Source: an uncultured Megasphaera sp. (GTDB lineage: Bacteria; Bacillota; Negativicutes; Veillonellales; Megasphaeraceae). From it: 16,316 nucleotides of DNA. The notes beneath the pieces are model-generated. The model did no database searches. It saw only the letters and a list, made by a program, of their open reading frames with translations, and had not been told where the DNA came from. Shown here piece after piece: positions 1-7,038 of this stretch; the first letter of the stretch is position 1; each line of letters starts with the position of its first letter. The position numbers were made by a program, and so were the translations under genes. The DNA lies in the NCBI GenBank assembly GCA_902464195.1, contig CABQJB010000021.1, positions 1 to 16,316 of the forward strand, given 5' to 3'.

Positions 1-1
1 A

Positions 2-76
2 TGGAGCGGAAAACGAGACTCGAACTCGCGACCCCCACCTTGGCAAGGTGATGCTCTACCACTGAGCTACTTCCGC
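2..76 (-). tRNA. tRNA-Gly (anticodon GCC)
   Basis: The minus strand folds as a full cloverleaf of 75 nt with CCA encoded in the gene (plus-strand TGG at 2-4). The acceptor stem GCGGAAG pairs with TTTCCGC with one G-U pair. The D-arm is AGCTCAGTGGTAGAGC. The anticodon stem TCACC/GGTGG closes the 7-nt loop TTGCCAA, which places GCC (plus-strand GGC at 42-44) at positions 34-36 with U33 and A37. The T-loop TTCGAGT sits on a 5-bp stem. It decodes GGC/GGU glycine codons. The terminator must lie beyond the left edge of the window. Confidence 0.97.
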
Positions 77-107
77 ATGTGTGTTGTCTGTTTCAGAAGA
101 CTTAATT

Positions 108-136
108 ATAATACCAAATCCGCAGGATTCTGTCAA
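108..136 (-). promoter_or_regulatory. Sigma-70-type promoter of tRNA-Gly
   Basis: Read on the minus strand, a perfect -35 box TTGACA (131-136) is followed by a 17-nt spacer and -10 box TATTAT (108-113), with transcription expected about 25 nt before the tRNA 5' end. Consensus match and spacing are strong, as expected for a tRNA gene. Confidence 0.88.
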
Positions 137-154
137 GGGATTTTTTGAAAAAAA

Positions 155-191
155 TAAAAAAAAGCTTGTCGTCGTACGACAAGCTTTTTTT
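155..191. terminator. Bidirectional intrinsic terminator
   Basis: An 11-bp perfect stem (AAGCTTGTCGT at 162-172, ACGACAAGCTT at 176-186) closes a 3-nt loop and is flanked by an A-run on the left and a T-run on the right, so it can act on both strands. It isolates the tRNA promoter from transcription coming from the genes to the right. Confidence 0.85.
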
Positions 192-200
192 GAGTATTAA

Positions 201-265
201 GTTTGCAGTTTGTAGTTTTTAGTAAAGGCTTTTAAATTTAAAGCCATCTTCTACAAACTACAAAC
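201..265. repeat. AT-rich composite inverted repeat
   Basis: Left arm GTTTGCAGTTTGTAG (201-215) is the reverse complement of right arm CTACAAACTACAAAC (251-265) with one mismatch. A second small hairpin, GGCTTT (227-232) with AAAGCC (240-245), sits between the arms. The unit GTTTGTAGT is iterated, and a further inverted copy ACTACAAACT lies at 271-280. No coding potential. It resembles a small dispersed intergenic palindrome, but copy number cannot be judged from this window. Confidence 0.6.
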
Positions 266-281
266 TCCGTACTACAAACTA

Positions 282-330
282 TAAAGAGAAAGGGGCCTCG
301 CATAATGGCATGTGCCTTCGTGCGCCCCCT
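282..330 (-). terminator. Probable intrinsic terminator of the TIGR04076 gene
   Basis: On the minus strand a G+C-rich hairpin begins 13 nt past the stop codon. GGGGC (plus 324-328) plus GCA pair with TGC and GCCCC (plus 292-296 and 300-302), with a 3-nt bulge and an inner GGC/GCC mini-stem. It is followed by TTTCTCTTT. The T-run is interrupted, so it may be weak. Confidence 0.5.
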
Positions 331-342
331 AACTCCTAACTG

Positions 343-615
343 CTAATCCTTAATCACTTTCGCCTTGAAGACCAGGGCTACGTCGGCGTCGGAACAGCAG
401 AATTCGGCTTCGCCTTCCGGCTGTCCCGGAAGCTGGCCGCCATAGCGCAGGATATCGACATAGGGAAAGGCACAGTGCAGGGCCATGGGACAGATTTTTC
501 CCCGGTCCGTATCGTAATCAAAGGTTTCCCCGATGTGATGGCCGCGATGGCAGCCCATAGTCCCCAGTTTCCCCGTAATCGTAAGCTGGATAGCGGGACG
601 TTTTCCTCGTGACAT
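343..615 (-). CDS. TIGR04076-type small Cys-rich protein
   Basis: A 90-residue cytosolic protein of unknown function. The pattern C42-x5-C48, a DILRYGG segment around 54-60, then C73-C74-S-D and a final V-F-K stretch fits the TIGR04076 family, whose members are small proteins with conserved cysteines that may bind metal or an Fe-S cluster (role not established). C22 lies next to three histidines (CHRGHH, 22-27), adding possible ligands. The start is ATG at 615, because AAAGGAGA lies at plus 621-628 with good spacing; an upstream TTG at 636 has no ribosome site. It ends with TAG. The gene is separated from tatD by a palindromic element and probably has its own promoter and terminator, so it is likely not part of the operon. 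No signal peptide or membrane segment is seen. Confidence 0.8.
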   Translation of the reverse strand: MSRGKRPAIQLTITGKLGTMGCHRGHHIGETFDYDTDRGKICPMALHCAFPYVDILRYGGQLPGQPEGEAEFCCSDADVALVFKAKVIKD

Positions 616-646
616 GGTGTTCTCCTTTGTGGACAAGTAAGCAGAA

Positions 647-655
647 ATTATCGCA
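647..655 (-). promoter_or_regulatory. Possible extended -10 promoter for the TIGR04076 gene
   Basis: The minus strand reads TGCGATAAT, an extended -10 (TGnGATAAT) about 32 nt before the ATG at 615. No good -35 is found at 17 nt, so support is weak. Confidence 0.3.
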
Positions 656-694
656 TTAAGCTATCGGCTTTCGTGCGGCAACTCTGTTTCACAC

Positions 695-801
695 TGTAGG
701 GGTCGCCACGTGGGCGCCCCGTTGGGCATTGGGTGACGCTCTCTCCAAGCTGGAAAATCGCTCATATTCCGGAGCGGGCTTGCCACGTGCAAGCCCCTAC
801 A
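695..801. repeat. MITE-like palindromic element with TGTAGGGG termini
   Basis: The element is bounded by TGTAGGGG (695-702) and CCCCTACA (794-801). Each end forms its own hairpin. The left one is GGGG/CCCC plus CGCC/GGCG with one bulged T (699-720), loop ACGTG. The right one is a perfect 8-bp GGGCTTGC/GCAAGCCC (776-783/789-796), loop CACGT, which reads ACGTG on the other strand. The terminal 26 bp match as inverted repeats at 18 of 26 positions. A third small stem CGCTC/GAGCG lies at 759-776. There is no ORF of its own. It sits 10 bp past the tatD stop and looks like a non-autonomous mobile repeat or a paired transcript-end structure. Confidence 0.6.
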
Positions 802-811
802 AGATTGCAGG

Positions 812-1579
812 TTACGGAATCGCAAACAGCCGCTTGGCGTTTTCTGTGGTCGCCCGGGCCACTTCGGCGGCGTCTATGCCCCGCAGGGCGGCGATTTCTT
901 CGGCGACGTAGCGGACGTAGGCCGGTTCATTGCGCTGGCCGCGGTGGGCCTGGGGCGTCAAGTACGGGCAGTCCGTTTCGATGAGCATGCGGTCTAACGG
1001 CAAATGAGACGCGACGCGTTTGGCCCGTTTGGAATTGGGATAGGTCAAGGGCCCGTCAAAGCCGAAATAGAAGCCCATGCGCAGCAGTTCGTCCGTCATT
1101 TCCAGACTGCCTGAATAGCAGTGGAAGACGCCGCGGATGCCCTTGCCGTACTGGCGCAGGATGTCCAGCGTGTCGCCGTGGGCTTCGCGGTCATGGATGA
1201 TGATGGGTACGTCGAGTTCCACAGCCAGTTTGACCATGTCGATGAAGACGGCCTGCTGGACATCCCGGGCCGGTTCAGGCCAGTGATAATCCAGGCCGAC
1301 TTCGCCGACGGCGACGACTTTCTCTTCCGACTGTATCCATTGGCGCAGCTTGTCGACATCGCCGTCCTGGGCCTTGGCCGCTTCTTCGGGATGGATGCCG
1401 ACGGCGGCATAAAGACCGTCGTGTTCCCTGGCCATGGCGATGCACTGGGCTGACGTTTCCATATCCGTCGCCGGGCAGATCATGAGGCCTACGCCGGCTG
1501 CGGCCGCCCGGTCGAATACGGCCGGACGGTCTTCAGCGTAAGCGCCGTCATTGACGTGGCAATGGGTATCGAAGAGCAT
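812..1579 (-). CDS. tatD: TatD family metal-dependent DNase
   Basis: A cytosolic hydrolase of 255 residues, the normal family length, with a TIM-barrel amidohydrolase fold. All metal-site motifs are present: DTHCH (4-8) near the N-terminus, GEVGLDYHW in the first third, IHDREA, FHCYSG and ETDCPYLTP near the C-terminal third. Family members are Mg-dependent 3'-5' exonucleases or D-aminoacyl-tRNA deacylases, so the exact substrate here is open. The ATG overlaps the metG stop by one base (TGATG), which implies translational coupling; no strong independent ribosome site is seen. It corresponds to yabD, downstream of metS in Bacillus, and is probably the last gene of the operon. No frameshift or missing key residue is seen. 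Confidence 0.95.
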   Translation of the reverse strand: MLFDTHCHVNDGAYAEDRPAVFDRAAAAGVGLMICPATDMETSAQCIAMAREHDGLYAAVGIHPEEAAKAQDGDVDKLRQWIQSEEKVVAVGEVGLDYHWPEPARDVQQAVFIDMVKLAVELDVPIIIHDREAHGDTLDILRQYGKGIRGVFHCYSGSLEMTDELLRMGFYFGFDGPLTYPNSKRAKRVASHLPLDRMLIETDCPYLTPQAHRGQRNEPAYVRYVAEEIAALRGIDAAEVARATTENAKRLFAIP

Positions 1580-3516
1580 CAGCGGACCCGGCTTCCCGGC
1601 GCCATGCCGTCGACGAAAGCGACCTGCAGGTTATCGTTGCCATCGGAAGCAGCCAGGAGCATACCTTTCGATTCAACACCGCAGAGCTTGACCGGTTTCA
1701 GGTTGGTGACGACGATGACGCAGTGCCCGATGAGGTCTTCCGGTTTATAGTACAGGGAAATACCGCTGACGATCTGGCGCGTTTCCGTACCGAGGTCGAC
1801 TTGCAGTTTCAACAGTTTCTTGGCCTTAGGTACTTTTTCACAGGCTACGATTTTGCCGACGCGGAGGTCGATCTTGCCGAAATCGTCGATAGTGATTTCC
1901 GGCTTCGTCGGTTCCTGGGCAGCCGGGCAGGCCTGAGCGGCTTTCTTTTCTTCTTCCGCTTCGGCGACTTCTTCCTTCAAATCGTAGCGCGGGAAGAGGG
2001 CGTGGCCTTTGCAGACCTTCGTATCAGCCGGATAACGGCCCCATTCCTGGGCAGCCGGCAGGTTGGCTTCAGCAAAGTCACCTAAGCCGAGCTGTTTCCA
2101 CATTTCCGCTGCGCTGGCCGGGATGAAGGGGCTGACCAGGGTAGCGATGATGCGCTGGGCTTCGAGGAGATTGTACAAGACCGTCTGCAGGCGCTGGGCT
2201 TTGGCATCATCTTTGGCCAGGACCCACGGCGTCGTTTCGTCGATGTATTTATTGCTGCGGCGGATGAGGGCCCAGACGTCGTTGATGGCATCGTTGATCT
2301 TCATGTCGTCCATGTAGGTTTCAAAGCGTTTTGCCGTTTCCACAGCGCACGTTGCCAAATCATCGTCGACCGGTTCTTTGACCGTCGGGCCGGCAGCGAC
2401 GCCGCCTTCGTATTTTTCGACCATAGCCAGGGTACGCTGCAAGAGGTTGCCCAAGTCGTTGGCCAAATCGGAGTTGATGCGGTTGATGAACGACGGCAGG
2501 GAGAAGTTGCCGTCCTGGCCGAGGCGGATTTCCTTCAGGAGGTAATAACGGAGCGCATCGGCGCCGTAGCGGTCGATGAGGGGGATCGGGTCGACGACGT
2601 TGCCCAAAGATTTACTCATCTTCGTGCCGTCGACGATGAGCCAGCCATGACCGAAGACTTTCTTCGGCAGCGGCAGGCCGCAGCTCATGAGCATGATCGG
2701 CCAGATGATGCTGTGGAAGCGGACGATTTCCTTGCCGACCAGATGCAGGTCAGCGGGCCAGAATTTCTTGAATTTTTCCGGGTCATCGAGATAGCCGGCA
2801 GCCGTGACGTAGTTGACCAGGGCGTCGAACCAGACGTAGACGACGTGTTTCGGGTCCCAGGGGACCTTGATGCCCCAGTCGAAGGACGTACGGGAAACGC
2901 AGAGGTCTTCCAGGCCGCTCTTGACGAAGGAAATCATTTCGTTGCGCCGCGATTCCGGCTGGATGAAGTCCGGGTTTTCGTCGATGAATTTCAGCCAGCG
3001 GTCGGCGTATTTGTTCATCTTCAGGAAGTACGCTTCTTCCGAAACGAGTTCCAGCGGACGGCCGCAGTCCGGGCAGACGTGTTTGCCTTCGGGCAGCTTG
3101 TTTTCCGGCCAGAACGTTTCGCACGGCGTACAGTACCAGCCTTTGTATTCGCCTTTATAGATATCGCCGTTGTCGTAGGACTTCTGCATCAAAGCCTGGA
3201 CGACTTTTTCATGGCGTTTTTCTGTCGTGCGGATGAAGTCATCATTGGAAATGTTGAGTTTTTTCCAGAGCTGCTGGAAGAGGGCGACGATTTCGTCGAC
3301 GTATTCAATCGGTTTGACGCCTTTTGCTTCGGCTGCACGCTGGATTTTCTGGCCGTGTTCATCCGAGCCGGTCAGGAAAAAGACGTCGTCGCCGCGCAGA
3401 CGGTGGAACCGTGCCAGCGAGTCGGCAATGGTCGTGCAGTACGTGTGCCCGATGTGAAGTTTGGCACTTGGATAGTAAATAGGTGTTGTAATGTAATACT
3501 TTCTTTTTTCAGACAT
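1579..3516 (-). CDS. metG: Methionyl-tRNA synthetase with C-terminal tRNA-binding domain
   Basis: A class I aminoacyl-tRNA synthetase that attaches methionine to tRNA-Met using ATP. The 645-residue protein has the HIGH motif at 21-24 and KMSKS at 299-303. A zinc knuckle with CxxC pairs C129/C132 and C148/C151 lies in the connective region. The alpha-helical anticodon-binding domain follows, with W431 in the TTPWVLAK stretch. An acidic/alanine linker (about 513-538) leads to a Trbp111-type OB-fold (540-645, DFGKIDLRVGKI). The last domain is the one that dimerises and binds tRNA in Bacillus-type enzymes. The start ATG at 3516 has an excellent TAGGAGGA ribosome site. It lies 36 bp after rsmI; the gap contains a small CCGGC/GCCGG hairpin (3534-3549) just before the ribosome site. 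Intact; no sign of transfer. Confidence 0.98.
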   Translation of the reverse strand: MSEKRKYYITTPIYYPSAKLHIGHTYCTTIADSLARFHRLRGDDVFFLTGSDEHGQKIQRAAEAKGVKPIEYVDEIVALFQQLWKKLNISNDDFIRTTEKRHEKVVQALMQKSYDNGDIYKGEYKGWYCTPCETFWPENKLPEGKHVCPDCGRPLELVSEEAYFLKMNKYADRWLKFIDENPDFIQPESRRNEMISFVKSGLEDLCVSRTSFDWGIKVPWDPKHVVYVWFDALVNYVTAAGYLDDPEKFKKFWPADLHLVGKEIVRFHSIIWPIMLMSCGLPLPKKVFGHGWLIVDGTKMSKSLGNVVDPIPLIDRYGADALRYYLLKEIRLGQDGNFSLPSFINRINSDLANDLGNLLQRTLAMVEKYEGGVAAGPTVKEPVDDDLATCAVETAKRFETYMDDMKINDAINDVWALIRRSNKYIDETTPWVLAKDDAKAQRLQTVLYNLLEAQRIIATLVSPFIPASAAEMWKQLGLGDFAEANLPAAQEWGRYPADTKVCKGHALFPRYDLKEEVAEAEEEKKAAQACPAAQEPTKPEITIDDFGKIDLRVGKIVACEKVPKAKKLLKLQVDLGTETRQIVSGISLYYKPEDLIGHCVIVVTNLKPVKLCGVESKGMLLAASDGNDNLQVAFVDGMAPGSRVR

Positions 3517-3552
3517 GGGATTTTCCTCCTATACCGGCAAATGAGCCGGATG

Positions 3553-4398
3553 TTATAAACTAAGCGCAGCCTGGTATACACTACGTTTAGGCACGCCGCA
3601 CCGTCTGGCGACGGTCCGGATGGCCTCTTTCTTATCGACGCCCTGTTCCATCAGTTCCCGGACCAGGGACGCGTAATCGACGTCGCCTGAGGCAGCGGAT
3701 TCGGCAGCAGGCGCCGCCCCTTCGACGAGGATGACGAATTCACCGCGCGTCCCCTGCTCAGCCAGGTCGGCCCGCAGCTGGCTGAGACTGCCGCGCAGGT
3801 ACTGTTCATACCGCTTGGTCAGTTCCCGGCAGAGGACGGCCCGGCGGTCGCCCAGGACTTCGAGCATTTCGCCCAGGACCTGCTGGATGCGGTGAGGCGC
3901 TTCGTAAAAGATGAGCGTCCCTTCATAGGCTTTCACCGATTCCAGGACGGGCAGGCGGTGTTTCTGGGTCTTCGGCAGGAAGCCGACAAAGGTAAAGCGC
4001 GTCGTATCCATACCGGAGGCAATGAGCCCGGTCAGGCCGGCATTGGCGCCGGGCAGGGGTACGATGGGGATATCGGCTTTCAGGGCCAGGCGGACCATAT
4101 CGCTGCCCGGGTCGCAGATGGCCGGCATGCCGGCATCGCTGACCAGGGCGATCATCAGGCCGTCTTTCAATTTTTCAATGAGCTGCGGCCCTTTTTCAGC
4201 TTTATTGTGTTCATGATAGCTGGTCAACGGCGTATCGATATCATACGCCAGGAGCAGCTGTTTCGTATGACGCGTATCTTCTGCCGCGATGAGGTCGGCT
4301 TCGCGGAGACAGCGGACCGTGCGGTACGTAATGTCTTCGAGATTGCCGATAGGCGTCGGGCAAAGATACAGCGTCCCTTTCTGAAAGATTTCCGGCAT
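3553..4398 (-). CDS. rsmI: 16S rRNA (cytidine-1402-2'-O)-methyltransferase RsmI
   Basis: RsmI uses S-adenosylmethionine to methylate the ribose of C1402 in the decoding centre of 16S rRNA. Signatures, counted from the first of two tandem ATGs (4401): TPIGN (16-20), AEDTRHT (40-46), VSDAGMPAICDPG (87-99) and PLPGANA (115-121). All are typical of the tetrapyrrole-methylase fold. The C-terminal tail (about 255-280, KKEAIRTVARRCGVPKRSVY) is the small helical RsmI HTH-like domain. The GGGAGG ribosome site is only about 3 nt from the first ATG and 6 nt from the second, so I choose 4398 (281 residues). It lies 15 bp after trmN6 and before metG, as yabC does in Bacillus (where abrB intervenes). Confidence 0.95.
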   Translation of the reverse strand: MPEIFQKGTLYLCPTPIGNLEDITYRTVRCLREADLIAAEDTRHTKQLLLAYDIDTPLTSYHEHNKAEKGPQLIEKLKDGLMIALVSDAGMPAICDPGSDMVRLALKADIPIVPLPGANAGLTGLIASGMDTTRFTFVGFLPKTQKHRLPVLESVKAYEGTLIFYEAPHRIQQVLGEMLEVLGDRRAVLCRELTKRYEQYLRGSLSQLRADLAEQGTRGEFVILVEGAAPAAESAASGDVDYASLVRELMEQGVDKKEAIRTVARRCGVPKRSVYQAALSL

Positions 4399-4413
4399 CA
4401 TGTTCCTCCCTAG

Positions 4414-5148
4414 TTATCGTTTCCCGTATAATCGCAGGACGGCATCGCTGTAGCTGCCGTCGGGGTTGTGGACGATGAGCGGCGGCAGGACGTCCATGCC
4501 CTTGCTGCCGCCGCGGATGCCCTCGACGAGGAAGAGCTTGGCCTTCTTGTCAGGCCGGCCGTGGACCATCTGCAATACTTTCGGTTCGATATCTCGGGCG
4601 CGCATGGCCTCTAAAATATCGGCCAGCCGTTCCGTAATATGAACCATGCGGAAGCGGCCGTGATATTTCAAGGCGTATTTTACAGCATCGAGGACGTCGC
4701 CGAGGGTCGCCGTCTCTTCATGGCAGGCCCGGCGGATGCCGTCGACGTCGCTATAGGCACCGCGGCTCTTTTCCCGGTACGGCGGGTTGGCATAGACTGC
4801 GGCAAAGGTGCCGCTCGCCGCCCACTCCCGGATACGGCGGTAGTCGCCTTCGACGATGGTAATGCGGTCATCCCGTCCATTGAGGGCGACGTTACGGCGG
4901 GCAATATCGGCCATGACGGGATTGAATTCCACCGCCGTCAGCGCCTTGGCGCCGCGGGCCGTCAGGATGAGGGGGATGGCCGCCGTCCCCGTCCCCAGGT
5001 CCAGGGCCGGACCGTGAGGCACAGCACCGAAGTGGGCCAGGAGGACCGTATCCAGGGAAAAACAGAACTGGTCATCGCGCTGGATGACTTTCATGCCGTC
5101 CAGTACCAGGTCGTCCAGCCGTTCGTGCGGACCTAACTCAATGCTCAT
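4414..5148 (-). CDS. tRNA(adenine-N6)-methyltransferase, TrmN6/YabB type
   Basis: A 244-residue Rossmann-fold SAM methyltransferase of the COG4123 type (E. coli TrmN6/YfiC, which makes m6A37 in tRNA1-Val; Bacillus YabB). The SAM-binding motif ALDLGTGTAAIPL is at 48-60. The acidic residue after strand 2 is in AVEFNP (72-77). The amino-methyltransferase signature NPPY is at 121-124, diagnostic for N6-adenine methylation. An RDDQFCFSLDT segment (24-34) also matches the family. The start ATG at 5148 overlaps the end of ricT by 11 bp and has only a weak purine-rich ribosome site (GGAAACGGAAC), so translation is probably coupled. The exact tRNA target is inferred from the family and from its place next to rsmI. 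Confidence 0.9.
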   Translation of the reverse strand: MSIELGPHERLDDLVLDGMKVIQRDDQFCFSLDTVLLAHFGAVPHGPALDLGTGTAAIPLILTARGAKALTAVEFNPVMADIARRNVALNGRDDRITIVEGDYRRIREWAASGTFAAVYANPPYREKSRGAYSDVDGIRRACHEETATLGDVLDAVKYALKYHGRFRMVHITERLADILEAMRARDIEPKVLQMVHGRPDKKAKLFLVEGIRGGSKGMDVLPPLIVHNPDGSYSDAVLRLYGKR

Positions 5149-5983
5149 GTTCCGTTTCCCCTACGTCCGACCAGGGCACATTGATGTTATGTCCCGATTC
5201 GAGCTGGACTTTAACCGTATGGTCCTTCATGTGGACGCGCAGGACCGTGCCGACGCCTTCGTCGGTCATGACCCGTTTGCCCACAGCCGGCGGCTTCTGC
5301 TGTTCACTGCTCTTCTGCTGGCAGTTGCAGCATTTCAGTTCGCCCGACGTATAGAGCTGGTTTTCATAGCGCAGGCAGCACATGAGACGGCCGCAGATCC
5401 CGGAAATCTTGGTCGGATTGAGAGACATGCCCTGGCCCTTGGCCATGCGGATAGAAACGGGCTTGAAATCGCCCAGGAAAGTGGCACAGCACAGGGGCCG
5501 GCCGCAGCAGCCGATGCCGCCGATCATCTTGGCTTCATCGCGGAGGCCGATCTGGCGCAGTTCGATACGCGTGCGGAAGACCGACGCCAGGTCGCGGACG
5601 AGTTCGCGGAAGTCGATGCGGCCGTCAGCCGTAAAGAAGAAAATAATCTTGCCCATGTCGAAAGTATAGTCGACATCGATGAGTTTCATGGGCAGCTTGT
5701 GCTTGGCGATTTTCGCCAGGCAAATGCCGAAAGCCTTCTTTTCCCGTTCCTTGTTCTTTTCCACCTGGCGAAGGTCTTTGGCCGTTGCCTTGCGGATAAT
5801 CGGCTTCAGGGGCTGGACGACTTCCGACGAATCGATACTGCGCGGCGCAATGACGACATGGCCGAATTCCATGCCCCGCGCCGTTTCGACGATGACGCCA
5901 TCATCCAGTTTGAGTTCGATAGTGGCAGGATCGAAATAATATATCTTTCCGGCAGGTTTAAAGCGTACACCTACAACGATCAT
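5138..5983 (-). CDS. ricT: PSP1-domain protein RicT (YaaT)
   Basis: In Bacillus, RicT joins RicA and RicF in the Fe-S-containing Y-complex that promotes RNase Y cleavage of selected mRNAs and affects Spo0A phosphorylation. This 281-residue protein carries the PSP1 core with the paired-cysteine motifs GCCGRPLCC (C159, C160, C165, C166) and GICGRLMCC (C197, C202, C203). These fit the reported cluster ligands. An additional C218-C219-x-C221 group follows in the C-terminal part, before the VGKRVMTDEGVGTVLRV beta segment. ATG at 5983 has an AGAGGAGGAATT ribosome site; it overlaps the holB stop region. ricA and ricF (ymcA, ylbF) are not in this window. The usual neighbour yabA is absent between this gene and trmN6. 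Confidence 0.92.
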   Translation of the reverse strand: MIVVGVRFKPAGKIYYFDPATIELKLDDGVIVETARGMEFGHVVIAPRSIDSSEVVQPLKPIIRKATAKDLRQVEKNKEREKKAFGICLAKIAKHKLPMKLIDVDYTFDMGKIIFFFTADGRIDFRELVRDLASVFRTRIELRQIGLRDEAKMIGGIGCCGRPLCCATFLGDFKPVSIRMAKGQGMSLNPTKISGICGRLMCCLRYENQLYTSGELKCCNCQQKSSEQQKPPAVGKRVMTDEGVGTVLRVHMKDHTVKVQLESGHNINVPWSDVGETEHEH

Positions 5984-6972
5984 TGAATTCCTCCTCTAAG
6001 CCGTATGGCCTGGAGGCTTACATAGTCCCAGACCAGGCGGACGTTGACGTGACGCGAGACGGCTTCCAGCCCTTCATCGAGCACCTGGGAAAGGCCAAAG
6101 ACGGCGTCATCCGTCCAATACGGCAGTAATTCTGTCATTTCATGGATATATCCTTTTAAACGTATATAGTCCCGGCCGGCACCGCTGCGCAGGACGGCCA
6201 TGTCGCGGAGAAAAAGGCTGATCCAGCCGAGTATCTCCGTCGTTTCCTTATCCGTCAGCGCCGCAGACAGGGCCAGCCATTTAGCATAGGGACAGGCATG
6301 TTTCGCAGTGGTCGTCAAAAAATCCAGGGCAAAATGGGCCTTATCCGTCCCCTGGCCATCGAGATAGGACAATACGGTCCGGACGATGCCGCCACCCCAG
6401 AGGATGGCTTCGTCCCAATTCCCGCCGTCGCCGCGCAGGCGCCGCAGTCCCTGGCGCATCTCGTCGTCGCCGACGGGATCGAAGGTAAAGCGGGCACAGC
6501 GGGAAATGATGGTCGGCAGCAGCAAATCGGGCTGGTCCGTAATCAAGATGAAGCAGACGCCCGACGGCGGTTCTTCCAGGATCTTCAGCATGCGGTTGGC
6601 AAATTCTGTGTTCATCGTTTCCACATGGTCGATGATACAGACCCGGCGGCGGCCGGCTTCGCCCTGCAGGGCCAGTTCGCCCTGGAGCTGGCGGAACTGG
6701 TCTACTTTCAGCATAGCCCCCATAGGCGCCAGATAGAAGGCATCGTCTTTATCGCCGGCTACGGCCTCGCCTTCGCGGCTGGCCAGGTCGGGAAAGACGC
6801 GGCGTCCAACCAGGGCCGACGCGACGGCGATGGCCATCATTGTCTTGCCAATGCCAGCTGGGCCGGCAAAAATCATGGCATGAGGGATGCGGTCTTCGTC
6901 GATGAGGCGGGCGAACTGTTCTTTCAGGCGACTATGGCCGATAATCGGATCAAACAGTGTCCTATCCATCAT
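5980..6972 (-). CDS. holB: DNA polymerase III delta-prime subunit
   Basis: A clamp-loader subunit of the replisome that acts with tau/gamma and delta to load the beta clamp. The 330-residue AAA+ protein has Walker A GPAGIGKT (37-44), a VCIIDHVETM Walker-B region, the LKILEEPP helix and the SRC sensor motif (ISRCARF). The four cysteines that form the zinc module in many delta-prime and gamma subunits are absent after Walker A; that stretch holds an RREGEAVAG-like hydrophilic segment instead. Two ATGs are in tandem (6972, 6969); AAGGGGG lies 4 and 7 nt before them, so the second may be used. It follows tmk after 54 bp with a probable internal promoter in that gap. The Bacillus genes yaaQ and yaaR, usually between tmk and holB, are missing. 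Confidence 0.93.
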   Translation of the reverse strand: MMDRTLFDPIIGHSRLKEQFARLIDEDRIPHAMIFAGPAGIGKTMMAIAVASALVGRRVFPDLASREGEAVAGDKDDAFYLAPMGAMLKVDQFRQLQGELALQGEAGRRRVCIIDHVETMNTEFANRMLKILEEPPSGVCFILITDQPDLLLPTIISRCARFTFDPVGDDEMRQGLRRLRGDGGNWDEAILWGGGIVRTVLSYLDGQGTDKAHFALDFLTTTAKHACPYAKWLALSAALTDKETTEILGWISLFLRDMAVLRSGAGRDYIRLKGYIHEMTELLPYWTDDAVFGLSQVLDEGLEAVSRHVNVRLVWDYVSLQAIRLRGGIQ

Positions 6973-7009
6973 GTCGCCCCCTTACGCCAATAAAATACCT
7001 TAACAATTA

Positions 7010-7038
7010 ATTATAGAAAAAATCCCCTACAAAGTAAA
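7010..7038 (-). promoter_or_regulatory. Probable internal promoter for holB and downstream genes
   Basis: Minus strand: -35 TTTACT (7033-7038), 17-nt spacer, perfect -10 TATAAT (7010-7015). The -35 encodes the end of tmk and the spacer contains its TAG stop. The expected start lies about 30 nt before the holB ATG. Confidence 0.6.

Noticed and set aside
201..330. CRISPR array
   Set aside because: The GTTTGTAGT units are short, inverted rather than regularly spaced direct repeats, and there are no spacers or cas genes.
3534..3549. Terminator or riboswitch between rsmI and metG
   Set aside because: Only a 5-bp hairpin with no T-run and a 36-nt gap, too small for a T-box or other riboswitch.
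2647..3558. A 303-codon plus-strand open frame antisense to metG
   Set aside because: It is the mirror of a high-G+C-wobble coding gene, has low-complexity composition rich in F, D, V and A, no ribosome site, and metG is unambiguous on the other strand.
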